Positions 23,733 through 34,998 of a stretch of 64,000 nt of DNA are shown here, piece by piece. The stretch's first letter is position 1. Each line of letters starts with the position of its first letter. The notes under the pieces were generated by a model. The model saw only the letters and a list, made by a program, of their open reading frames with translations, was not told the origin of the DNA and made no database searches. The DNA lies in NCBI GenBank assembly GCA_037042185.1, contig JAXQJY010000026.1:868001-932000 (forward strand), given 5' to 3'. The translations under genes were made by a program, and so were the position numbers. This DNA is from Sordariomycetes sp. S80-01Y. Its lineage: Eukaryota; Ascomycota; Sordariomycetes.

Positions 23733-25291
23733 TGGAAGCCATCAGTGTGCTTCGGTGTTGCCTGGGCGTGGGAGCGACAGAAATCACAGTAAATGTCGAG
23801 GCGAGGGGAGACTTTCTCGATTCTGGGGGTTTGTTTGCTTTGGATGACCTTCTATAATACCCATTCATTCGTGTTCTTGTCTGAGATCCCCTGCTATGGC
23901 ACCAAAGTGATCTGTCCGGTGTGGTTTGGCCATCTTACCATGAGGCCTCTCGCCAGAGTCTGGTGGTAGCCTCGAGAAGCATCGCCACATCATACTATTC
24001 CATGCCGCGTGCCTACTTGATCCCGACATGTATCATCGACTGCGACGTTCTTGCGGGCTGTACCGTCAGGAGAGGACAACTCAATAGCACGCCTAGCCAC
24101 GTTCGATCTCGGGGCCGGAATGCCCGCACTCGTCCCACTCGCATGATGCGGAGAGGTCGCTTTCACGATCTGCGGGGGAGGGGCATCCGTTCTCGAAAGG
24201 CGGGGGAGTTTGGACCTCCCACCATCAAAAGTCATCTTTGTCACCCAGTTGGCCGACGACGGTCTGAGGAGCATGGAGCCTCACAGTCCGAACCGGGCCG
24301 TGGCTCCGTCTCCCCAGCCTCACACACTGGCTTGACCAAGGTTGGGATAATGTGTCTGGGTGAGACGACCGACAACAGTATCAGGCACCAGTACTCTTTC
24401 CGGAAAAGTCTTTCCAACCCTGGTAGGAATCATAATTCATTCATCCATTTCGTCGTTGACCCGTCGCTAATGGCTGACGAGTTCAAGCATCTCTGGCTAA
24501 ATACATCGACAACCAATCAATGTCATCCATTGCTTACCAACATGCAGAAGTTGCTGCATAACAACATCCTCCGGGGACCCATGCACCATGCCCTGTGGCC
24601 CCGTGGCCCCGAATCACACCGATTTTCCCGGTCGAGCGACGGGTCTCGGTCTCACCCACATCTCGCTTCCCATTTTACCGAAAGCCTCCGAGTAGATCTC
24701 CCGCCGTGGTACTGGTAGATATGTGATGTGACACGGAGCGATTGCTCATCCCGTACGGCTCTCCACCAGCAGACGTCGATGAAGATGGCCGTCTGCGTTG
24801 AAGTTTACGGTCTCGTGATTTCCTTTCCGAGACCGTCCTTGAAAAAATTCTGACAATGGTGTTGTCGGGTCGGGTTAAACACGTCTGGATTTTCCTCGCC
24901 TCCAGGCCCCGCAAGCCGAAGTTGTCTGCAAGCCCGGTTCCAGGCCGTCGCTGAATCTCCCTATTTAGGCGAACCCGGACAAGCGGCAACCTGCTCCCCT
25001 GCGCGCCGTCCGCTGAGGGGGGTCCTCTGGGGTCCTCTCCCCTTGTAATGCCTTCGGGATGGGATACTATCCTGGCTTAACTTCCTGGACAAGGAACGCT
25101 ATGATCCCTAACTTGTTGGTGGCGTGCGGCACGCTGGCCTACCCGCGGCTGTCCTCACATCTCGTTCGTCGAATGTGCAGCGACTTGATGCATATCCTAG
25201 GGCACGCTGCGTATCGCGTGGTTCGATGGGCATCCCGGGTACGCGTCTATTGGTGGATGACGCTCGGTGTGCAGAACTTGGTGGCTTTGGC
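23733..25291. other. Long convergent intergenic region
   Basis: About 1.56 kb between two converging genes, much longer than the other convergent gaps here (25-510 bp). An 800-nt plus-strand open frame (23921-24718) has no ATG at its start and is Arg/Ser/His-rich without domain character; I do not call it a gene. Nothing else was recognised. Confidence 0.45.
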
Positions 25292-28200
25292 TTATAGGAA
25301 ACCTGACTCGGCTAGAACCCTGCATGATGGAACACATTGTAAGCATTGCTCCTTAAAGTGGTTTTGACTCTTTTGGGTAGATTGAATCATATCTGTGTGC
25401 CCCCAGGTCCTTCAATGGAAGACTGGTAGAGCGCCGTAGGACATCGGCGAATCCCGTATTGCCACATACCTTACAATCTTCTCGTCCTCACGCTCGCGCG
25501 GCTCGACTTGCAAGCTCCTGTCGTACATTTCATGCACGTCACCCGCTGATGCCATGTTGCTCAAGATGTAGTCCTGCAGCTCTGGCACAGGCTGCAGGGA
25601 GTACCCAACGTTCTGGTACTGCTGGATATCACGGATCACTTCTGCCGTCTTCGCCCTCTTGGCGAAGTTGATCAGATTGGTCTTCTTGATGATGGATGGA
25701 ATTCCATCCTCGATGAAGGTGAGGTCGGTGAGATAAACACCGAAGAAGGGAATGCAGGGGGGGTTAGCAGCATGCAGCTGCTCTCTGTACTCGCCAAAGT
25801 TCTTGGTGCTTGCCATGACGCGGCGCATATTTTCCAGAACTGTCGATGTACGCTGCGGTACCTGGTCCCACGTGCGCTTGAGACGCGAAATTGGTGCCGT
25901 GCTGAGAGCCGAAATGATGGATGTCATTGTCGAGAAGTTGTTCATCGCACGGCATTTCTGGAAGATAATGTTAGGGTTGGAATAACGTTGAATGAGTGCC
26001 GAGATTACTTACGTCTGCAACGGCAACGAAATGCTTGATCACAACGACACGCTTCCTGGCGTCCATTTGATTCAGGATCATGTCGGCGACCCAGTTCGTC
26101 ATCTGGTTCGAGTGAAGAATTAATGCTTTCACGGCTGGAGCAAGCTCCGGCTCGCCTTCCGGAACCTTCTTCTGCCACGTCTTGTTGAGACATTCGGCGG
26201 GCTTGATCTTGCCATATAACCTCGATTCTATAATGGTCAGTTGGCGAGCAAACTCGGTAGTATCGATGTCCAAAAATTTGAGCTTCTTCATGTTTTTGGG
26301 CATGATAGGCGTCGGAGTGTTCTGGTTGAGAGTTTGGATCATCCTCCGGGCACCGGCTTCCTTGCCAGCTAATCGCTGGTCAAGCACAAGCATGAGCGGC
26401 TGCGAGCCAGGGGTCTCGGTGGATTTGACCGTATCCCTGGCGAAGCTGTACACGTCACGGATGAGCTGCTTTGAATCATCATTGAGGTCTTCCATCCAAA
26501 AGCTGTCAAACCATGACTTGAGAATATTGACAACGCGGAAGCGAATCAGCTTCTGCTTGCGGTCTCGCCAAGCCTCATAGTCTTGCTGACTCAAGTTCGC
26601 AGGAGGCTGAATGCTGAAGCGCTTGACAAGAAGCTCAAAAAGCTCACGAGCTGACGTGAAGGAACGGTATGTAAGGAGGAAAGTATTGTTGAAGCTCGAG
26701 TCGAGCTTGTCGTGGCGGGTGAGTTGCTCAACAAGGCCCATGAGGGTGCCGCCCTTGACAGTCGGCTGCGAAGTCTTGGTCTCCCATTGCACCTCCTGCT
26801 CCAAATCCAGACGTAGAAATTCGGGAACATCCTCTGCAGCTTGGAGACCAAGCTGTGGCGAGGGATCCTCGCCAAGAATCTTCTTGACCTTGGACTGGTC
26901 GCCGGTACGGAACTTGCCTGGCGGTGGTTGCTCGCCCTCGGAAAACGACTGAGCAGTAAGCAAAGACGGCCGTGAGTCGGATCTCGAGTCTTGTCGTAGG
27001 TGCGGTCGGTCAACGGGCATCGTCTCAACACGTTGCAAAGGTGGTTGGCGAGGGGCTGGCGATGTCCACGAACTGTGGTCAACCTGATGTTGCTGGAGGT
27101 TGATTTGCACTTGCTCCTGAAGCAGCTGAAGTGAGAAGCCAATGTGGGCCGAGTTTGTCTCCAGCGCCCTGGCACACTGCCTGACGTATTCCAATCGATT
27201 CTCCAAGGCTTCACCTCGGACCTCCGCCCACTCATCCGCCAGTGGTCCTGCCACGGCCTGGCAACCTAACAGCAGGTCGGCAATATTGTCATACAAGCTC
27301 TGCTTGTTTGTACTAAAGTCAGAAAGTTGAGGCGTCTGAAAGCTGTTGCCTAATGACGACAGATCGATGGACTCGATCATAGCAATCCATGACTTGAAGG
27401 CTTCCACCACCTTGCCGCCGCAGTAACATATGTTATTGCCAACAAGCTCATGCCGTATGGGCGAGATGATCTTCTCAGGGCTGACGAGGTTCTTGTCCAG
27501 CTCGCGGATACTGGAAACCAGCATTCGTCGGTGCTCATCCAACCTCGCCAGTAGCCTCCCATCAAGGACGGCCGTGGGTTCAACGAATCCTTCATCATCC
27601 TCCAGGAAATTGGCAGTGATGGGGTCTTGAGGGCCCAGGCCATTGTTCTGCCAGCTAGCACCTGCGGTGCTCCCCATGACAAACCCTGGGAATAGTCGAG
27701 GGATCTCCTCGCCACGCTGTTGTTTGGCAACCTCGACGTAGCTGAACACACCATGCAGAACACCCTCAGCCTCTTGCAAGCACTTATGCACCGACTCGGC
27801 GTTGGGCCAGTCAGCGGCGGCGATATGTGATGATATGACAAGCTTTGAGAATTTGGACATCATGTCCCGGAAATGAGGGTAGAGAGCCTTGTTCGTAGAT
27901 ATGATTGATGGCTGACCAGAGTGGTTGTCAGTCGTTCCGGAGCCTGCTGCGAGTAGTAGTCGTAGGTGATCAGAGATATCTTCAGCCCTAGCCACATACT
28001 CAGCCCGGTCGTTATTAGTAACGGCTTCACGGTATCTGTCTATAGCACGCTTCATGTTGGTAACCAGGAGGCTCCATGTTAGCGGCGGAGTGGCACCGTC
28101 GTCGAAGAAAGATTTGGGTACCGCGGTCGTGGTGGGAACGTTGTAGGTCGTGCTAGTGAACGAGGTGGCAGAGGCCATGTTAGGAGTCTCCCCAGGCCTC

Positions 28201-29020
28201 AAGTGCCCATTTTGTGCAGGTCGTCTGGTCCGACCGCCATGGGCACCGCCGATGGAATCCATTGAGGTCGATGGGGACAATGCACCGGCTACAGAAGCGC
28301 GGCTGTCGCCCTGTTGTCGACTGTTAGCAAAAGAGTCATGATGCAGGAAATTTTCTGAGTGCGTACTCTGACGACCCGGGTTCTCCTCCCATGATGATCC
28401 CCCTCCACCTCGGAAACTGAGGTTGAGGAGTCGTAGTCCTCATCCTGCGTCAAGCCTCGCGCCATCATCTCTGGAGGGGGTCGAGTCTTTTCTGGAATAG
28501 CCACGTTCATGCGATCTCTCGGTCCAGTCTCCTTGGATGACATAGGTGATTCGAGCGGTAGCTCCATGCTTCGATCCCCAGTCATCATATTGTAGTAGAA
28601 TAAGCGACCATCCGGCGTAGCTTGCGGTATCCAGAAGTCAGCTCTCCCAGATTTGTCGGCCACATCTGTTCCTTCAAGAGGGAGACCCGTCATGACATCC
28701 CCCTCGGAATCATCGTCCTGCTCGTACCCATCTTCATATAGATCTGCGTCCTCCATGTCCTCCTCCAAGTGCGCCAAATGGCCGTTCTGGGTCGGGTCGG
28801 GCATGTCGTCGGGGCTTGTGATGATTTGGCAGTAATTACTGGGAAACCAGCCCCTCACGCCGTTGATCACGCCATCCCACCAGCCGCTCTCCAGCTGGGT
28901 AATGACCTGAATGACATCGCCCTCGTGGAAACTTAGACTTGTTCTATCGTCGGCCTCGTAGTCGTACAGCGCACGGACGTACATGGCGCCAGGGGGCGTG
29001 GTCCCCACGATGCCGTTCAT
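25292..29020 (-). CDS. cdc25: Cdc25-type Ras guanine-nucleotide exchange factor with SH3 domain
   Basis: Activates Ras by GDP/GTP exchange, upstream of adenylate cyclase in fungi. Exons are 28367-29020, 26013-28310, 25470-25957 and 25292-25319, with introns of 56, 54 and 150 nt; the product is 1155 aa. Residues about 13-67 form an SH3 domain (ALYDYEADDRTSLSFHEGD, GWWDGVINGVRGWFPSNYC). A WW-like segment follows (DFWIPQATPDGRLFYYN). The RasGEF N-terminal motif starts near residue 735 (GTLMGLVEQLTRHDKLDSSF). The catalytic domain is at about 900-1140 (EFARQLTIIESRLYGKIKP, VKALILHSNQMTNWVADMIL) and the splice gives HFVAVADKCRAMNNFSTMTS. The last 28-nt exon adds VLAESGFL after EREDEKIVR, matching family C-termini; without it the frame runs into unrelated sequence. 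Divergent from the C2H2 regulator 6 kb away. Confidence 0.94.
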
Positions 29021-32000
29021 GACGCCGACAGGAGGCGTCGAAGGCTAATCAGGAGAAGCTCGTACAGACCGCTGAACGGCTCGCTCAGGGTCAGGTATGT
29101 GTATAGCCCGGGGAGATGGTCGGATCGATCTCTCGGAATCGAAAGGTTCGCTCGGTCGGTTGTCGAGACGCCAGGGTGGGCTGGAGGGGCGGAGCGAGGG
29201 GACGTGCGTCGGCGGGTGTCGCAGAAATCGAGGCCGGTTGAGAATGATGAAACAACGGAAAGCAGAAGTAGACCATAGGTTGGAAAAAGAGAAGAGGTCG
29301 TCTGCAGAGAGAGGTGAGCGACAGTGAGCAACGACTCGAGGCGGTGACGGCGGCACCACTGCAAGCGACGACAGGTTCAGTGAAGAAGTGTCGTCGAGCA
29401 CAGGCAGAGAGCGCTTTGTGGGCGGCGAAAGGCGGCGGCGCAAAGGGGTCGTCGGTCAAGGGCCCGGGAATCTTGGGGTGGGTCAGCGGTGTCTCGACAG
29501 CCTCTCGCGTACGAATGCAGGTGTCGTTGTCGTTTTGGTCGCGGCCAGCTTCTCGTTCTTAATGATGCTCTCGGCAGCCGAAAGGAACGAGACAGAGGGA
29601 TGGACAGAAGAGAAGCCGTTGTTCTTGCTGTCGAATGGCGCCACTGCAGGCAATTGAAGGGGTGTCTTCGGGACCGGGGGGGGGGCTTACCGTCCAATAC
29701 CTCAATCAGACCTGAGGTGCACTGGCAACTGGTAAGGTCACTACTGCTATAGGTACCTTACTTAAGGTAGGTAGCTCTGCTGGGTGCCACTGGCAGCGAG
29801 ACTCAAGTGTGCTTCGGCGGGTCACAGTAGGTACAGCCTGAGGAGGTCTGCAAGACGACAAGCTCGTACGCCCACCACTCACTGGCAGTTGTCGATTGTT
29901 CGTTTGATCGCGCAGCTGAGGAGAAAGGCATAGTCGCAGGATTGTCTATGACTCTTTGACGACGTTGTTCACGGACTGGCGATGGCCATCTTGTATCGTG
30001 GTACTTCACCCAAGATCAAACGCCCATCGACTTCCGTCGCAATGCGTTGTTTTCTACCCTAGGCTCCTCCCTCCCAGCGTCCCCCAACTTGGTCTTGAAC
30101 AACCAGATTCCGAGCGCTCCCTGCCTCTAAAGCTTGCCGACCAAATTCCACACAGCATCTCCATGGATCAACTACTTCATAAGGAGATTCATTATCAAAA
30201 GCCATATGCCACGCCCAACCCCGAGTGAGCGACCGGCACCTGCTTCCAGACCCTTGCCTTGCCCCATCCCGGCATCCCACTACCAGCGACCCGCGTTGAA
30301 TGCTGGATGCGTAAAATATCGACCCGTTGCGACGTTGCTGCAACCCAGTGGGCTCAGTAACTGAGGCGGAAGATGGTCATCCAGGTCGATGTGTCACCTC
30401 TCACGCTGCTCAAGAGCCAGGCCCGCAAGTCGCAATCTCCCTGAAATGTACTCAGTACAGCACACGGTAACGGCAGTCGCTGGCGTAGGGAAAACGCGAA
30501 CCTCAGCCGGGTTCGATCAGTGCTCCAGGATACACAAGCCTCAAAGGCCGCCCCGCGATGGGCGTCTGCTTCTCTCATCAGCCACGCGAGTCAGCGAAGG
30601 AATCCTCCAATGCTTAGTGCGGCCAGAGTGCTCGCAGCTACTCCATACAGGTGTCAACGGCCCGAGCCCGCGACGTGATGGGAGGCAGCAAGCAACTTGA
30701 AACAATAGCCTGTTTTCTATTAAGAGGGATGGACCATGAGAGTAGCGTAGTGCTCAAAGAGTTGCATTGTGATAGTAGTCAGAAAATGGACCGTCTCCCT
30801 AGGCTCCGAGTTCCAAATGGAAAGGCTAAAGAGCGAGGCTGCGGATACCTTGCGACCAGAAGGCGCCACCACTCCCTCTCCCCCGGCACCAACCTGGAAC
30901 ATTCCCGGTCGGCTCCAATAACTTGATGCTCAAATGAGGGCATGGCACGAACAGCCATCAACTCAGGGATAGCTCCAAACACCGACCGATTGACTCCCGC
31001 TTCGCGAACGACGAAATGCTTTCACTCGCGTGGTCCAGTTTCATCAATCAACTTTGGGCGACTGTGAGCGGCACGGAAGACCATTAGATTCCTCAGAACC
31101 ACCGTCGTCCACGGAGTACGGACGGAGTATCTCACAACGTCAAAACATACCGATCCCGTCAGCAAATCACAAACCCGGCAAAAACTGAACGAGTAGATAT
31201 AGCGATGAGCTGTCATAGGAAAAGCCATGCCCGACACCCACCTCGCAAGCCTCGTCTCCTTGCAGTCAGTTGCCTACCTAAGAAATTGTCTTCTCCTGAA
31301 TCTTGATCGGCCTCCCATCCCACCCTGGCATTCACGTGGAGCTTGTCCCTTGCTTTCCGGGACGCTGCCGCGGACCCGCCAGCTTAAACCCAGAGCAACG
31401 AAGGAGCGACGGATCGGGAACTCGAATTCACATTGGCCCACATCGACCGTATCCTCGGGGCGCTCGCTGAACAACTGAGCGTGGTTCGAGCAAGGCAAAG
31501 GAACGGGATTGAATGATGAGATCGTCAACGGGGAAGGGTCCAAAGGCAAGAGGGGTCGTTCTAGGCTGGCACAGTCCCTGATGCTTAAAATTATGTTGTC
31601 GAGATGGCGTTCATTTGCCCCTCGAGTGCCCCTCGACCCTGAGGATCCCTTGGGGTCGGATCAAGTCGACAGTGGGAACGGTCGAGGAAGCTTGAACCAT
31701 GTCACCGCTCTGTTCTTTTCAGGCTTTCAGCATCAGGGTCGCCGCAGTGAAGAGTTTTCCTCTCCCTGCTCCGTCTCAATGCTCCTTCGTCAAGCATGAC
31801 CTGCCGAGTTGAATCGTGAAATAGGCGGTAAGACGCAATGCATCGTATGCCAGTGGGCAACCTCAGAGCCTTGACTCGTCAGCCTGCTAGAAAGCTTCCA
31901 AGCAGGGGTCCGCCCCGTTCTCGCGGAGCTGGTTCGAAATCGAAGCTGCCCGGCGCACGTCGTCTACGAGTCGTTTCTGCAGCTTGCCTCCTGGCATGGC

Positions 32001-34726
32001 GTGCGTCCGCTCGATATGAAGTGCAGCTCTTGAATCGCCGTGCGTCTGTACGCACGTCTGAAGGCACGACAGCGAACGATAATCGGCGCCCAGTCACTTG
32101 CAATTTGACAGGATCGACGCATACCGTCGATCTAATTCTCAGTACACCAGAGACGACACACAGGTTGCCTGACATAAGAAGCTCGATTCGCGTTAGTGCT
32201 CTCGCGCTGTCCCGTCCCGGCGGTGCCGCGCTCCCTCTTTCGGTCAGGGGCCCTCGGATGTTGGCTGCGGGTCCTGGAAACAAGAGTGAGGTGGCTTGGC
32301 CGCGCGCGCGAGGAGCTCCTCGCCCCTCCACAAGCATCGTCGATGCCTTCATTGATCTCTCTACAACTTGCGGTGTCGTTCACTGACCTGCTAGGGTATT
32401 CACCGCTTCGAGAAGCCCCGCCAGAGCTGTGGAAGATGCGTAAGCGTCGTCTTCAAGAAGTCGGTCACTGGGATCTTTACACTTCTGCAGACTGCACGAT
32501 GCGAACAGCACCAGCGTACATGACCGCCGCAGGCTGCGGTAGCGGGGCATCCTGCGGGAGCCTCTGGATCACTTCTTGGGCCGGCTGGACAGTGAGTGTG
32601 GACAGACGTCGGCACAGTGTTTCTGTGGTGTTTCGCTGAGACGGCTTCGGACATTACCTGACTCTGACTATCCACCGCCAACGGAGCCAGTCGGCCCCTG
32701 GTTAATAGCAGTGGTGATGGAGTCATTCCGGGAGGCTTCCGGAGCCCAAAGCGTGTTCCACGCGTTTGGGGCAAAAGGAATCAACTGGTCCAGCTTGCCC
32801 AGGAAGTAGCGGATGGGCCGCCAATGGCCAGCCGCGTGGGTATCGAAGCTGGTGGCATGGATGCCACGGACGCTCTCAGATTGCAGAGAAATTACGGCGT
32901 CACAGCGCGGATCACCAAAGCAGCAGACAGTGCCGATTAGTGTCTCATACTGTCCGACCCAGTACGAGCTGCACTCTGCCTACAGTGCGCCGGGGTCGGA
33001 ATGTCGAGTCGGGCTAAATCCGTATACGGGGCCAATTTCATTCCCTGACGCTGTGACGAGAGAGCAAGATTGCTTCTGCTGAGGGTGAGACGTGCGATGC
33101 AAGGCGTGGCGGCGGATCGCGCTTGATTTTTGTTTCTTCCCGTCCTCTCGATTAGGGTCGTTCGGTAGGAAACAATCAAAGAATGGTGACGCACTGTTCG
33201 GGTGCAGCGATCGCCAGGGCATCTCCAAAGTGAAGGTTTCCACGAGGGCCACCAAAGAGGAGTCGGGAGCTTCCCCGCGGACTAAGTTGGAGTTATCGAG
33301 CTTCCCCTCCTGGCCCTCGTGGTCATGACGACGACGCACATGAATACGCGACCGAGGCTGTTCCCGGTGAAGATGCATTGCATTGTCCACGAACGGAAGC
33401 TCTGCCAACTTTGGTGCCGCGGCGGTGCACAAGACCTGCGGCCCTGCAGCACCTGCGATCCCTCGCCATGATACTGGCATACCACGAACCAAAAGCAAGA
33501 ACCTGAGCCCGCGCCAGTGATCGATCACTAAAGGGCTGAACTCGACGCGACCAGGAATGCAGGTACATTGAGGCGGTCGATAGCGCCAGCGAATACCTCG
33601 GCTGGAGTACTCACCATCCCTGTCTCACCATCGCAGACAGTGTGCGCCTGTGTTAGCCCCTGACAATGTCCGTATCCAGAGGACGGAGGTATCTTCTGAC
33701 GCGCCGCTTTATGCTTGCTCAGCGGCCTGCATCCCCTGACAGAATTTTCGCGACATTGTGAGGCGGACGTAGCCGCGCTGACAGCAGCGTGCCTCAAGCT
33801 GGCTCGAGCATCGACACACCCTCGTCAATAGTCGACTCGCACAAGCGGCGCCCCTCACATCCAACCCACTGCCATTGGAGCGCGGCCCCTCCATGCCATC
33901 CACCCCGCGGCCGTGACCTGGATTGAGGCCCCGCTACCGTGCCAGCGCAGCGCAGCGGCATGGAGTGGTGCGTACTCCGTAAGGACCTGTAGAAGGAGGC
34001 AAGCGGGCTTGATGGAAATGCTCTGCAGCGCGGGCATGGAGGCAGTTCCAGTTGAGATTCTGACGCCGCGTCAAGTCACAGACGGCAGTCGAGCGAGTCG
34101 ATATTGGAGCCACACAGTGTGGCACGGGTGAGGATTCGCTGGAATTACTGGCACGAGTGCCCAGACGCGGCCACATGAGACCCGGACCCATCCTGCCAGC
34201 CTTGTACCCTTCCAGCGGAGGCACCAGCGACAAGTGACTTTGCGCGCCTCAGCCACCCCCTCCCCTCCCATCCATCGTATCGCATCCCTCCCAGTGGGCA
34301 GGTCCCCCCTCCCCAAGATAGCCCACCCACAGACCACCCGCAGCCCGCCAGCTGTCTCGCCAGCACTGCACAGAGCGACCCAGTGCGCCCTCACCCACTG
34401 CCAGCACCGCCGACCCATTCCCACTTCAACTGGCAACTGCTACCCGGTCCACTGCACTTGCTCCTGCCCAGCTGCCCGTCGTCTTCCTGGGCCCCCCTCC
34501 GGATTTCTGCCCCCTCCTCCCGCCCCCTCTCCTTCACTTTCTGTACTTCTTGACTACACCTTGCTCCTCACCTTTCCCAACTCCTCGATCCCATCATCCC
34601 ACTCCAACCAGCGTCGCTTCGCTCACCCCAACAGCAACCCATTCCACGCACATAATCGTGCCATCTTTTCTTTTCGAGGCCTTCAGAAGCCTCTGTCCCC
34701 AATCACACAACCACATAACACTTTCC

Positions 34727-34792
34727 ATGACCAGGATACCACCGCTTCCAATGACCAGTTACACGATCGAGTCTACCGTTGTCACCCTTTAA
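34727..34792 (+). other. Possible upstream open frame in the C2H2 gene leader
   Basis: An ATG at 34727 opens a 21-codon frame (MTRIPPLPMTSYTIESTVVT...) ending at TAA 34790-34792, 207 bp before the main start codon. If the transcript starts upstream of it, it could repress translation of the regulator. The transcript start is not known, so this is only a candidate. Confidence 0.3.
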
Positions 34793-34849
34793 AGCCCACG
34801 GGAGCGCGTGCGAGCGAGGAGCTAGGAGTCGAGAGAAACATACCCCGAT

Positions 34850-34874
34850 CGAGAGAGAGAGAGACTGAGAGAAA
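34850..34874. repeat. GA dinucleotide-rich repeat in a probable 5' leader
   Basis: A run of GAGAGAGAGAGAGA followed by CTGAGAGAAAAG, about 125 bp before the C2H2 start codon. Simple-sequence purine tract; may affect promoter chromatin or the leader, but no function is shown. Confidence 0.6.
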
Positions 34875-34998
34875 AGTCAAGAGCCAAGCGATATTCAACT
34901 ATCGTTGATACCCTCGAGCGAGCGCATCCGCGCACTGCCCCAGCCTCGTCCAACATCGTTCTCGAAAGCCGCGCCAACGAGCCCGCGACACCATCACC

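Larger units (their letters stand above)
29021..34998. promoter_or_regulatory. Six-kilobase divergent intergenic region
   Basis: Nearly 6 kb between the divergent Ras GEF and C2H2 regulator genes, the largest gap here. I find no supportable gene or RNA gene. It holds a palindromic AGGTACCTTACTTAAGGTAG block at 29751-29770 and TACGGAGTA-type motifs at 31111-31130 and 33972-33982. A strongly pyrimidine-rich tract lies at about 34240-34720 and a GA repeat at 34850-34874, both probably in the leader of the C2H2 gene. Open frames of 150-180 codons on the minus strand (31879-32352, 32980-33528) are Arg-rich and look accidental. Confidence 0.45.

Noticed and set aside
23921-24718. A 265-codon plus-strand open frame in the convergent gap.
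   Set aside because: It lacks an ATG at its start, is Arg/Ser/His-rich, has no domain, signal or codon pattern like the neighbours, and may be chance.
30495-30540. A GGGTTCGATC segment resembling a tRNA T-loop (also GGTTCGAAATC near 31930).
   Set aside because: No paired T-stem, acceptor stem or A/B box at the right spacing could be found.
31879-32352. A 157-codon minus-strand open frame in the 6-kb gap.
   Set aside because: Arg/Ala-rich translation of GC-rich DNA with an equally open plus-strand frame; no recognisable family.
32980-33528. A 182-codon minus-strand open frame in the 6-kb gap.
   Set aside because: No domain character and no splice-site support; several overlapping frames are equally open.
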